Origin: an uncultured Lachnospiraceae bacterium
Lineage (GTDB): Bacteria > Bacillota > Clostridia > Lachnospirales > Lachnospiraceae
Assembly (NCBI GenBank): GCA_902783095.1
Contig: CACZPX010000157.1
Coordinates: forward strand, 1 to 5,238
DNA: 5,238 nt
Direction of reading: 5' to 3'
In this document: positions 1 through 5,238 of the stretch, piece after piece
Position numbering within the stretch: position 1 is the stretch's first letter
Layout: every line of letters starts with the position of its first letter
Program-made: the position numbers and the translations under genes
The notes under the pieces: model-generated
Databases searched by the model: none
Seen by the model: only the letters and a program-made list of their open reading frames with translations
What the model was told of the DNA's origin: nothing

Positions 1-1086
1 CTGCCCGGCCTGAAGGCGCTGCACGCGAAGTATCCGAACTGGACGTTCAAGGCCTACGATACCGGGCTCTCCTGGACAACGGCCGTGGATCAGCAGTATA
101 TGTTCGACTTCAACGACAGCAGTTCGGGGATCCACGTGAACCTGCTCCCGAGCCCCTGGTACGGGACGCCGGCCGTAAGTCTGATCGCCCTGGACGAGGG
201 ACATCCGGCATCCTGGTTCTCGAATGAAGTACGTTCCAAAACCCATTATTCCAGGTTTTACGGCACAAAACAGTCCGACGGCTATTACTATGCGACGGGG
301 TTTGATTCGTATACCAGCACCATTCCCTCCAAGGCTGTCATTGCCTATTATCTGGATCCCCGCAACTTTATGGATCCGGACGGCAAGAGCTTTTTCCAGT
401 TCCTGGACCTTGGTTTTGACGCCTCGCAGACCACGGCGGCCGTTAAGAAAGGCGCGGTCTCGATGGGCAGCGAGTGGCTGAGCCAGACGGCCTATGAGCA
501 CCAGAACGGTGATGTCGTCAACTACCCCAAGCTGGTCTACAACGCGGGGAAGGCAGCCGGCTTCAACCCCATCGCACTGGTATCCATCATGACGCAGGAA
601 ATGGGGCAGAGCCTGGTGCGCAGCGACGGCACCGAAAAGCCTGCGATCTCCGGCACAGCGGAGGTGACGGTAGCCCTGCCTGCCGGCGCATCCGAAGTCC
701 GCAAGGGCTATTACAATTATTTCTATATCGGCGGCTACGCGGACGGCACCTACAACGCCTGGCAGCGCGCGCTCTGGTATGCCAGCGGCATGAAAGATCC
801 TTCGAAGAATACTTCCTACGGAAAGCCGTGGAACACCAGACAGAAGGCCATCACCGGCGGCGCGACCTATTTTGCGCAGAACTATCTGGACAGAGGACAG
901 AATACGCTCTATAAGAAACGGTTCAACGCCGTGGAACATCAGTACTGCACCAATATCACGGCGGCAAGGGACGAGGGCTGGCTTTTGGGCAAAGCCTATT
1001 CGGAGGAACTGCGCACCTCCACGTCGCTGACGTTTTATATCCCGGTGTATTCCAAGATGCCTGCTTCCTGCCCGATGCCGGAATAG
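1..1086 (+). CDS. Beta-N-acetylglucosaminidase, GH73-type peptidoglycan hydrolase (5' partial)
   Basis: The frame is open from base 1 to the TAG at 1084-1086 (361 codons), so the gene begins before the window. The GTG at 85 is not a real start, because family-like sequence (LHAKYPNWTF, codons 7-16) lies upstream of it. Codons 1 to about 125 match the conserved segment that precedes the catalytic domain in clostridial glucosaminidases, including AYYLDPRNF (115-123) and FFQFLDLGF (131-139). The GH73-like catalytic region follows, about 175-320. It contains LVYNAGKAAGFNP, the motif TQEMG with the probable general-acid Glu at codon 200 (bases 598-600), GYYNYFYIGGY, YGKPWNTRQKAITGGA and GQNTLYKKRFN. 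Enzymes of this group cleave N-acetylglucosaminyl bonds in peptidoglycan outside the cell. A signal peptide and SH3 or other wall-binding domains would be expected in the missing N-terminus and cannot be seen. The protein ends in a short tail, FYIPVYSKMP. A terminator follows, so it is not part of the glycolytic operon. The family call is firm; the exact substrate and role (separation, turnover, autolysis) are unknown. Confidence 0.85.
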   Translation: MPGLKALHAKYPNWTFKAYDTGLSWTTAVDQQYMFDFNDSSSGIHVNLLPSPWYGTPAVSLIALDEGHPASWFSNEVRSKTHYSRFYGTKQSDGYYYATGFDSYTSTIPSKAVIAYYLDPRNFMDPDGKSFFQFLDLGFDASQTTAAVKKGAVSMGSEWLSQTAYEHQNGDVVNYPKLVYNAGKAAGFNPIALVSIMTQEMGQSLVRSDGTEKPAISGTAEVTVALPAGASEVRKGYYNYFYIGGYADGTYNAWQRALWYASGMKDPSKNTSYGKPWNTRQKAITGGATYFAQNYLDRGQNTLYKKRFNAVEHQYCTNITAARDEGWLLGKAYSEELRTSTSLTFYIPVYSKMPASCPMPE

Positions 1087-1143
1087 ACAGACCTGCCAGC
1101 GGCAGCGATGCCCCGGATCAGGACAAAACGGCGTGAAAGCCAC

Positions 1144-1173
1144 AGACCTGCGGACCATGTTCCGCAGGTTTTT
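1144..1173 (+). terminator. Intrinsic terminator after the glucosaminidase gene
   Basis: A perfect 9-bp stem (ACCTGCGGA at 1146-1154 with TCCGCAGGT at 1161-1169) closes a 6-base loop and runs into five T residues (1169-1173). It lies 60 bases past the hydrolase stop codon and upstream of the gap promoter. It therefore separates the two transcription units. Confidence 0.87.
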
Positions 1174-1204
1174 AAGTTTACGGGCGGGATAGATAATAAT
1201 TTTA

Positions 1205-1233
1205 GTGGCAGTTTTTGAGGAATGTGGTATAGT
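1205..1233 (+). promoter_or_regulatory. Probable sigma-A promoter of gap, extended -10
   Basis: The -10 box TATAGT (1228-1233, five of six consensus bases) is preceded by TGG, which gives an extended -10 (TGn). Exactly 17 bases upstream is GTGGCA (1205-1210), a four-of-six match to TTGACA. Transcription would start near 1240, leaving a leader of about 33 bases. That is too short for a riboswitch. No CggR, Rex or catabolite-repression (cre) operator could be recognised by eye. The rest of the 186-base gap (1087-1272) holds only the terminator and the ribosome binding site. Confidence 0.7.
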
Positions 1234-1262
1234 AAGGGCAAACAGTAAATCAATTCATATTC

Positions 1263-1267
1263 GGAGG
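1263..1267 (+). promoter_or_regulatory. Ribosome binding site of gap (decides the start)
   Basis: GGAGG at 1263-1267 lies five bases before the ATG at 1273. An in-frame GTG at 1267 overlaps this site and would have no ribosome binding site of its own, so the ATG is chosen. The resulting N-terminus (MSVRVAINGLGRIGR) is normal for the family. Confidence 0.9.
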
Positions 1268-1272
1268 TGTTT

Positions 1273-2283
1273 ATGTCAGTTAGAGTTGCAATCAATGGTC
1301 TGGGCAGAATCGGCCGCCTGGCGCTGCGCCAGATGTTTGTAGCCGAGGGTTATGAGCTGGTCGCGTTCAACGATCTGACCGATCCCAAGATGATCGCGCA
1401 TCTGTTAAAGTATGATTCTTCCCAGCGTCGTTTTGAAGCCGATATCAAGGCTGAAGAGAACGCCATCACCATCAACGGCGTGTCCATCCCGCTGTTCAAG
1501 GAGCCGGACGCCAACAATCTGCCGTGGAAGGAACTGGACGTGGACGTCGTTCTGGAGTGCACCGGTTTCTATACTTCCAAGGCAAAGGCCATGGCGCACA
1601 TCAACGCAGGCGCCAAGCACGTCGTGATCTCCGCGCCGGCCGGCAACGACCTTCCCACCGTCGTCTACGGCGTGAACGAAGGCATCCTGACCGCGGATGA
1701 CACCATCATCTCCGCCGCGTCCTGCACCACCAACTGCCTGGCGCCCATGGCGGATACCTTAAACAAGCTGGCGAAGATCGAGAAAGGCTACATGACCACG
1801 ATCCACGCCTACACCGGCGACCAGATGATCCTGGACGGCCCGCACAGAAAGGGCGATCTCCGCAGAGCCCGTAGCGCCGCCATCAACATCGTTCCCAACA
1901 GCACCGGCGCAGCCAAGGCTATCGGCCTGGTCATCCCGGAACTGAACGGCAAGCTGGACGGCTGCGCGCAGCGCGTTCCGGTCCCGACCGGTTCCCTGAC
2001 CCAGCTGATCGCCGTCGTGAACGGCGAAGTGGACGAGAAGGCTGTCAACGAGGCCATGAAGGCCGCGCAGTCCCCGTCCTTCGGCTATACCGAAGACGAG
2101 ATCGTCTCTTCCGATACCATCGGCATGACCTACGGTTCCCTGTTCGACGGCACGCAGACCAAGTGCATGCCGCTGGGCAACGGCCAGACCATGGTCAAGT
2201 GCGTCGCATGGTATGACAACGAGAACTCCTACACCAGCCAGATGGTGCGGACGATCAAGCATTTCGCGCAGCTGACCAAGTGA
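1273..2283 (+). CDS. gap: Glyceraldehyde-3-phosphate dehydrogenase, NAD-dependent, glycolytic
   Basis: The enzyme converts glyceraldehyde-3-phosphate, phosphate and NAD+ to 1,3-bisphosphoglycerate and NADH in the cytosol, and family members are homotetramers. The product is 336 aa, the usual length. The N-terminal Rossmann domain has INGLGRIGR (7-15), and Asp35 at the end of the second strand (AFNDLTD) fits NAD preference. The catalytic motif SAASCTTNCLAP carries Cys151, and the partner His178 sits in TTIHAYTGDQ. Phosphate-binding elements follow, including RRARSAAINIVPNSTGAAKA (198-217). The C-terminal helix contains WYDNENSYTSQMVRT (313-327). This is the bacterial type I phosphorylating enzyme, not the non-phosphorylating GapN. 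It has its own promoter and is followed directly by a strong terminator, so it appears to be made mainly from a single-gene message. Arg52 in YDSSQRRF stands where most homologues I recall have Gly, which is probably a harmless lineage variant. Confidence 0.98.
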   Translation: MSVRVAINGLGRIGRLALRQMFVAEGYELVAFNDLTDPKMIAHLLKYDSSQRRFEADIKAEENAITINGVSIPLFKEPDANNLPWKELDVDVVLECTGFYTSKAKAMAHINAGAKHVVISAPAGNDLPTVVYGVNEGILTADDTIISAASCTTNCLAPMADTLNKLAKIEKGYMTTIHAYTGDQMILDGPHRKGDLRRARSAAINIVPNSTGAAKAIGLVIPELNGKLDGCAQRVPVPTGSLTQLIAVVNGEVDEKAVNEAMKAAQSPSFGYTEDEIVSSDTIGMTYGSLFDGTQTKCMPLGNGQTMVKCVAWYDNENSYTSQMVRTIKHFAQLTK

Positions 2284-2302
2284 TCGGTCACAGGGCGAGA
2301 GA

Positions 2303-2334
2303 GGGGTGTGTGCTTCCGGGCACACACCCCTTTT
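2303..2334 (+). terminator. Intrinsic terminator after gap
   Basis: An 11-bp perfect stem (2303-2313 with 2320-2330, GGGGTGTGTGC pairing with GCACACACCCC) closes a 6-base TTCCGG loop and is followed by TTTT (2331-2334). It begins 20 bases after the gap stop codon. The stem is strong but the T tract is short (four T then CC), so some read-through into pgk is plausible. Confidence 0.88.
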
Positions 2335-2346
2335 CCATTCTTGCCG

Positions 2347-2375
2347 TTGCACAAGAGTGGGGCTTGTGATATATT
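2347..2375 (+). promoter_or_regulatory. Probable promoter of the pgk-tpiA-gpmI operon, extended -10
   Basis: TATATT (2370-2375, five of six consensus bases) is preceded by TGA, again an extended -10. A weak -35-like TTGCAC (2347-2352) sits 17 bases upstream. The predicted start is near 2382, giving a leader of about 34 bases. The placement directly after the gap terminator supports a real promoter. The architecture matches the gap promoter: poor -35, TGn plus near-consensus -10, and the same spacing. Confidence 0.65.
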
Positions 2376-2400
2376 TATTCAGTTAGAGCAACAATGATCC

Positions 2401-2407
2401 AAGGAGG
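2401..2407 (+). promoter_or_regulatory. Ribosome binding site of pgk
   Basis: AAGGAGG at 2401-2407 is a near-perfect anti-16S complement, eight bases before the ATG at 2416. This fixes the pgk start and indicates strong translation. Confidence 0.9.
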
Positions 2408-2415
2408 TCACTTTT

Positions 2416-3615
2416 ATGAAGAAGACGGTAGATGATATAAACGTTAAGGGCAAAAAAGTCCTGGTGCGCTGTGATTTCAACGTCCCCATGAAGGACGGGA
2501 AGATCACCGACGATATCCGCATCGTGGAGGCGCTCCCGACCATCAAAAAGCTGATGGCGGACGGCGGCCGCGTGATCCTGTGCTCCCACTTGGGCAAGCC
2601 CAAGGGCACGGTAAAGCCGGAGCTTTCGCTGGCGCCCGTGGCGGTGCGCCTGTCCGAACTGCTGGGCGTGAACGTGGTGTTTGCCGCCGACGATACGGTG
2701 GTGGGCGAGAACGCGAAAAAAGCCGCTGACGCGCTGCAGGACGGCGACGTGATGCTGCTGGAGAACACCCGGTTCCGCCCGGAAGAGGAAAAGAACGTGG
2801 ACACGTTCTCACAGGAACTGGCTTCCCTGGCCGAAGTGTTCGTAAACGACGCGTTCGGCACGGCGCACCGCGCGCACTGCTCCAACGTGGGCGTGACCAA
2901 ATATATGAAGACGAACGTGGTGGGCTACCTGATGCAGAAGGAGATCCGCTTCCTGGGCGATGCGGTGGAAAAGCCGGAGCGTCCGTTCGTCGCGATTTTA
3001 GGCGGCGCCAAGATCTCCGACAAGCTGAAGGTCATCGACAACCTGCTGGAAAAGTGCGACACGCTGATCATCGGCGGCGGCATGGCCTATACCTTTGTGA
3101 AGGCGATGGGCTATGAGACCGGCACGTCCCTGGTGGACGACGAGAAGGTCGCCTACTGCGCGGAGATGATCGAGAAGGCAAAGACCCTGGGCAAGGAACT
3201 GCTTCTGCCGGTGGATACGGTGATCGCGGACGCCTTCCCGGATCCGATCGACGCCGAGATCCCGGTGCAGGTGGTGCCTTCCAATGCCATCCCCGCGGAC
3301 AAGATGGGCCTGGATATCGGCCCGGAGACGGCCAAACTGTTCGCCTCCCGCGTGGCGCAGGCCAGGACGGCCGTATGGAACGGCCCGATGGGCGTGTTTG
3401 AGAACCCGATCCTGGCCAAGGGCACCTTTGCGGTCGCGCAGGCGCTGGCCGATTCGGAGGCGACCTCCATCATCGGCGGCGGCGATTCCGCCGCGGCGGT
3501 CAATCAGCTGGGCTTTGCGGACAAGATCACCCATATCTCCACGGGCGGCGGCGCCTCCCTGGAGTATCTGGAAGGCAAGGAGCTGCCCGGCGTGGCGGCC
3601 GCAGATGATATGTGA
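2416..3615 (+). CDS. pgk: Phosphoglycerate kinase
   Basis: The enzyme transfers the acyl phosphate of 1,3-bisphosphoglycerate to ADP, giving 3-phosphoglycerate and ATP. It acts as a cytosolic monomer and carries out the first substrate-level phosphorylation of glycolysis. The product is 399 aa, full length for bacteria. The N-terminal substrate domain shows VRCDFNVPM (17-25), SHLGKPKG (57-64), ENTRFRPEEEKN (116-127) and FVNDAFGTAHRAH (142-154). The C-terminal nucleotide domain shows ILGGAKISDKL (194-204), IIGGGMAYTF (218-227), WNGPMGVFE (321-329), the glycine-rich IIGGGDS (352-358) and STGGGASLEYLEGKELPG (375-392). No key residue is missing. It is the first gene of the pgk-tpiA-gpmI operon, and 18 bases separate it from tpiA. 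It is a stand-alone kinase, not the Pgk-Tpi fusion known in some bacteria. Confidence 0.98.
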   Translation: MKKTVDDINVKGKKVLVRCDFNVPMKDGKITDDIRIVEALPTIKKLMADGGRVILCSHLGKPKGTVKPELSLAPVAVRLSELLGVNVVFAADDTVVGENAKKAADALQDGDVMLLENTRFRPEEEKNVDTFSQELASLAEVFVNDAFGTAHRAHCSNVGVTKYMKTNVVGYLMQKEIRFLGDAVEKPERPFVAILGGAKISDKLKVIDNLLEKCDTLIIGGGMAYTFVKAMGYETGTSLVDDEKVAYCAEMIEKAKTLGKELLLPVDTVIADAFPDPIDAEIPVQVVPSNAIPADKMGLDIGPETAKLFASRVAQARTAVWNGPMGVFENPILAKGTFAVAQALADSEATSIIGGGDSAAAVNQLGFADKITHISTGGGASLEYLEGKELPGVAAADDM

Positions 3616-3619
3616 GCGC

Positions 3620-3626
3620 AGGAGGG
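3620..3626 (+). promoter_or_regulatory. Ribosome binding site of tpiA
   Basis: AGGAGGG at 3620-3626 lies seven bases before the ATG at 3634, within the 18-base pgk-tpiA spacer. Another ATG at 3629 is out of frame and too close to the site. The ATG at 3634 begins the canonical RRRLAAGNWKMN sequence. Confidence 0.88.
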
Positions 3627-3633
3627 ACATGAT

Positions 3634-4377
3634 ATGAGAAGAAGACTGGCAGCCGGCAACTGGAAGATGAATATGACCCCGTCCCAGGCCAGGGCCTTTG
3701 TGGCGGAGATCGCGGACAGCGTAAAGGGCGCGGAGGCGGAAGTACTGTTTTGCGTACCGGCCATCGACATCCTGCCGGCCATGGAAGCGGCGCAGGGGAC
3801 GAACGTGCAGATCGGCGCGGAAAATATGTACTTTGAGGAAAAGGGCGCCTTTACGGGCGAGATCTCCCCGCTGATGCTCACGGACGCCGGCGTCAAATAC
3901 GTGATTCTGGGACATTCGGAGCGCCGTGAATACTTTGCGGAGACCGACGAGACCGTGAACAAAAAGGTCCTGTGCGCACTGGCGCACGGCCTGACCCCCA
4001 TCGTCTGCTGCGGCGAGAGCTTAAAGCTGCGCGAGCAGGGCGTGACCATGGACTGGATCCGCATGCAGGTAAAGATCGCCCTTCTGGGCGTTTCCGCGGA
4101 GCAGGCGAAGGATCTGGTGATCGCCTATGAGCCCATCTGGGCCATCGGCACCGGCAAGGTCGCCACGACGGAGCAGGCCGAGGAAGTCTGCGCGGGCATC
4201 CGCGCGCTGGTTTGCGAGCTGTACGGCGCCGAGACGGCGGAGAGCATCCGCATCCTGTACGGCGGCAGCGTGAACGCGGCCAACTGCGCCGAACTGTTTG
4301 CCCAGCCCGACATTGACGGCGGCCTGGTTGGCGGCGCCAGCTTAAAGCCAGACTTTGCCAAAATCGTAAACGCATAA
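3634..4377 (+). CDS. tpiA: Triosephosphate isomerase
   Basis: The enzyme interconverts dihydroxyacetone phosphate and glyceraldehyde-3-phosphate through an enediol. It is a cytosolic TIM barrel and usually a dimer. The product is 247 aa, typical of the family. All catalytic residues are visible: Asn9 and Lys11 in AGNWKMN (7-13), the electrophilic His94 in ILGHSERREYF (91-101), and the base Glu166 in AYEPIWAIGTGKVA (164-177), which also contains the phosphate-gripping loop 6. ILYGGSVNAAN (207-217) and GGLVGGASLKPDF (229-241) complete the phosphate site. The gene lies between pgk and gpmI on the same message with no terminator on either side. Its TAA stop overlaps an ATG (TAATG, 4375-4379), but that frame closes after five codons. 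Confidence 0.98.
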   Translation: MRRRLAAGNWKMNMTPSQARAFVAEIADSVKGAEAEVLFCVPAIDILPAMEAAQGTNVQIGAENMYFEEKGAFTGEISPLMLTDAGVKYVILGHSERREYFAETDETVNKKVLCALAHGLTPIVCCGESLKLREQGVTMDWIRMQVKIALLGVSAEQAKDLVIAYEPIWAIGTGKVATTEQAEEVCAGIRALVCELYGAETAESIRILYGGSVNAANCAELFAQPDIDGGLVGGASLKPDFAKIVNA

Positions 4378-4384
4378 TGGACTT

Positions 4385-4400
4385 GAGGAGTTAGACAGGA
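4385..4400 (+). promoter_or_regulatory. Weak or displaced ribosome binding region of gpmI
   Basis: The 28-base tpiA-gpmI spacer has a good GAGGAG (4385-4390), but it lies 15 bases from the ATG at 4406, farther than usual. A weaker ACAGGA (4395-4400) sits at a normal distance of five bases. No other in-frame start exists between the upstream stop (TAA at 4367) and 4406 except poor codons such as ATT. The next ATG (4439) would cut into the catalytic core, so 4406 stands. Translation may rely on coupling to tpiA. Confidence 0.5.
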
Positions 4401-4405
4401 TTTTT

Positions 4406-5238
4406 ATGACAAGGACGAATTACAAGCCGACCGTTCTTATGATTTTGGACGGCTTCGGCCTGCGCGATGAGACCGCGGGCAACGCCGTAAAGCTTGCCCG
4501 CACGCCCAATCTGGACCGCCTGTTTGCGGCGTATCCCAATACGACGGCGTCGGCCAGCGGCCTTGACGTGGGCCTGCCCGACGGGCAGATGGGAAACTCC
4601 GAGGTGGGGCACCTGAACATCGGTGCGGGACGCATCGTATACCAGGACCTGACCAAGATCACCAAGGCGATCCAGGACGGAGACTTTTTTGAAAATCCGG
4701 AGCTGATCCGGGCCATGGACAATGCCGTCAAAAACGGCACGGCCCTGCATCTGTGGGGACTTTTATCCGACGGCGGTGTGCACAGCCACATCGACCATCT
4801 GATCGCTCTGGTGGAGATGGCAAAGCGCCGCGGCGTGCCGCACGTGTTTATCCATGCCTTCCTGGACGGGCGCGATACGCCGCCCACCTCCGGCCTGGGA
4901 TACCTGACGCAGCTTCTGGACGCCTGCGCCGCGCTGCAGTGCGCGACCGTGGCGACCCTGTCCGGCCGCTACTACGCCATGGACCGCGACAAGCGCTGGG
5001 AGCGCGTAAAGCGCGCTTATGACGCGCTCACGGACGGCACGGAAGCCATTGCGGCCATCGATCTTCGCACGGCGCTGCAGGCCTCCTACGACGCCGGCGT
5101 GACGGATGAGTTCGTAGAGCCCACGGTCCTGGTGGACCGCAGCTGCCGGCCCGTCGGCCGCGTCCATGACGGCGATTCCATCATCTTTTTTGACTTCCGC
5201 CCGGACCGCGCGCGGGAGATCACCAGGGCCTTTGTGGA
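4406..5238 (+). CDS. gpmI: 2,3-bisphosphoglycerate-independent phosphoglycerate mutase (3' partial)
   Basis: The enzyme isomerises 3-phosphoglycerate to 2-phosphoglycerate through a phosphoserine intermediate using two divalent metals, usually Mn2+. It belongs to the alkaline phosphatase superfamily and is a cytosolic monomer. The window holds 277 codons of a protein that is usually about 510 aa; the frame is still open at the end. Visible features are VLMILDGFGLR with metal ligand Asp15, GQMGNSEVGHLNIGAGR with the nucleophile Ser65, SDGGVHSH with His126, FLDGRDTPP with Asp156 and Arg157, SGRYYAMDRDKRWERV with Arg188 and Arg194, and FFDFRPDRARE with Arg265 and Arg268. These are the substrate-binding residues known for the Bacillus enzyme. 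The second half of the phosphatase domain lies beyond the window. It is the third gene of the pgk operon, where eno commonly follows. In endospore formers this enzyme type is pH- and Mn2+-sensitive, which helps store 3-phosphoglycerate in spores; whether that applies here is unknown. Confidence 0.97.
   Translation, partial: MTRTNYKPTVLMILDGFGLRDETAGNAVKLARTPNLDRLFAAYPNTTASASGLDVGLPDGQMGNSEVGHLNIGAGRIVYQDLTKITKAIQDGDFFENPELIRAMDNAVKNGTALHLWGLLSDGGVHSHIDHLIALVEMAKRRGVPHVFIHAFLDGRDTPPTSGLGYLTQLLDACAALQCATVATLSGRYYAMDRDKRWERVKRAYDALTDGTEAIAAIDLRTALQASYDAGVTDEFVEPTVLVDRSCRPVGRVHDGDSIIFFDFRPDRAREITRAFV

Noticed and set aside
85..87. GTG at 85 as the start of the glucosaminidase
   Set aside because: Recognisable family sequence runs upstream to base 1 in the same frame and there is no ribosome binding site before 85, so the gene is truncated by the window edge.
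1177..1197. TTTACG with GATAAT (1192-1197) as an alternative gap promoter
   Set aside because: The spacing is only nine bases, too short for a sigma-A promoter; the 1205-1233 pair has correct spacing and an extended -10.
1267..1269. GTG at 1267 as the gap start
   Set aside because: It overlaps the GGAGG ribosome binding site, which serves the ATG at 1273.
1240..1272. Riboswitch or attenuator in the gap leader
   Set aside because: The predicted leader is only about 33 bases, is A/T-rich and shows no hairpin.
1759..2352. A 197-codon open frame on the - strand across gap and its terminator
   Set aside because: It lies antisense to gap and its start falls beyond the terminator hairpin. The translation is low-complexity and matches no family I know.
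2998..3987. A 329-codon open frame on the - strand across pgk and tpiA
   Set aside because: It is antisense to two genes with complete catalytic motifs, its translation is rich in Arg, His and Gly and resembles no family, and it has no ribosome binding site or promoter that I can see. It is a by-product of GC-rich codon bias.
4753..5022. An 89-codon + strand open frame inside gpmI
   Set aside because: It is out of frame with gpmI, whose motifs run unbroken through this stretch, and its translation is Arg/Ala-rich noise.

Overview
The window is a stretch of central carbon metabolism from a fairly GC-rich, low-oxygen-type Firmicute, most likely a member of the Clostridia (Lachnospiraceae-like). 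This rests on three things: strong AGGAGG-type ribosome binding sites, the Firmicutes gene order gap-pgk-tpiA-gpmI, and an upstream cell-wall hydrolase of a type common in Clostridia. The genus cannot be fixed from the sequence. All genes are on the + strand. No mobile element, CRISPR array, tRNA or rRNA was seen.

Bases 1-1086 hold the 3' part of a GH73-type beta-N-acetylglucosaminidase (peptidoglycan hydrolase) whose start lies before the window. It ends at a clear intrinsic terminator (1144-1173), so it is a separate transcription unit from the glycolytic genes. Bases 1205-1272 carry an extended -10 promoter and a strong ribosome binding site for gap (1273-2283, glyceraldehyde-3-phosphate dehydrogenase). 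gap is followed by its own strong terminator hairpin (2303-2334). A second extended -10 promoter (2347-2375) then drives pgk (2416-3615), tpiA (3634-4377) and gpmI (4406 to beyond the window end). These three are tightly spaced (18 and 28 bases) with no terminator between them, and so form one operon.

Together the four glycolytic enzymes cover the trunk from triose phosphates to 2-phosphoglycerate. TpiA equilibrates dihydroxyacetone phosphate with glyceraldehyde-3-phosphate, GapA oxidises and phosphorylates it with NAD+, Pgk makes ATP, and GpmI moves the phosphate from C3 to C2. Enolase would be the expected next gene, but it is outside the window. The regulator cggR, which precedes gap in several Firmicutes, is absent here and the unrelated wall hydrolase takes its place.

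The window is an ordinary housekeeping region. I found no convincing evidence of a new biological system. The points worth a second look are modest: the gap/pgk transcriptional split, the missing cggR, a weak and oddly placed ribosome binding site before gpmI with a TAATG mini-ORF, and small sequence peculiarities in the hydrolase and in GapA.
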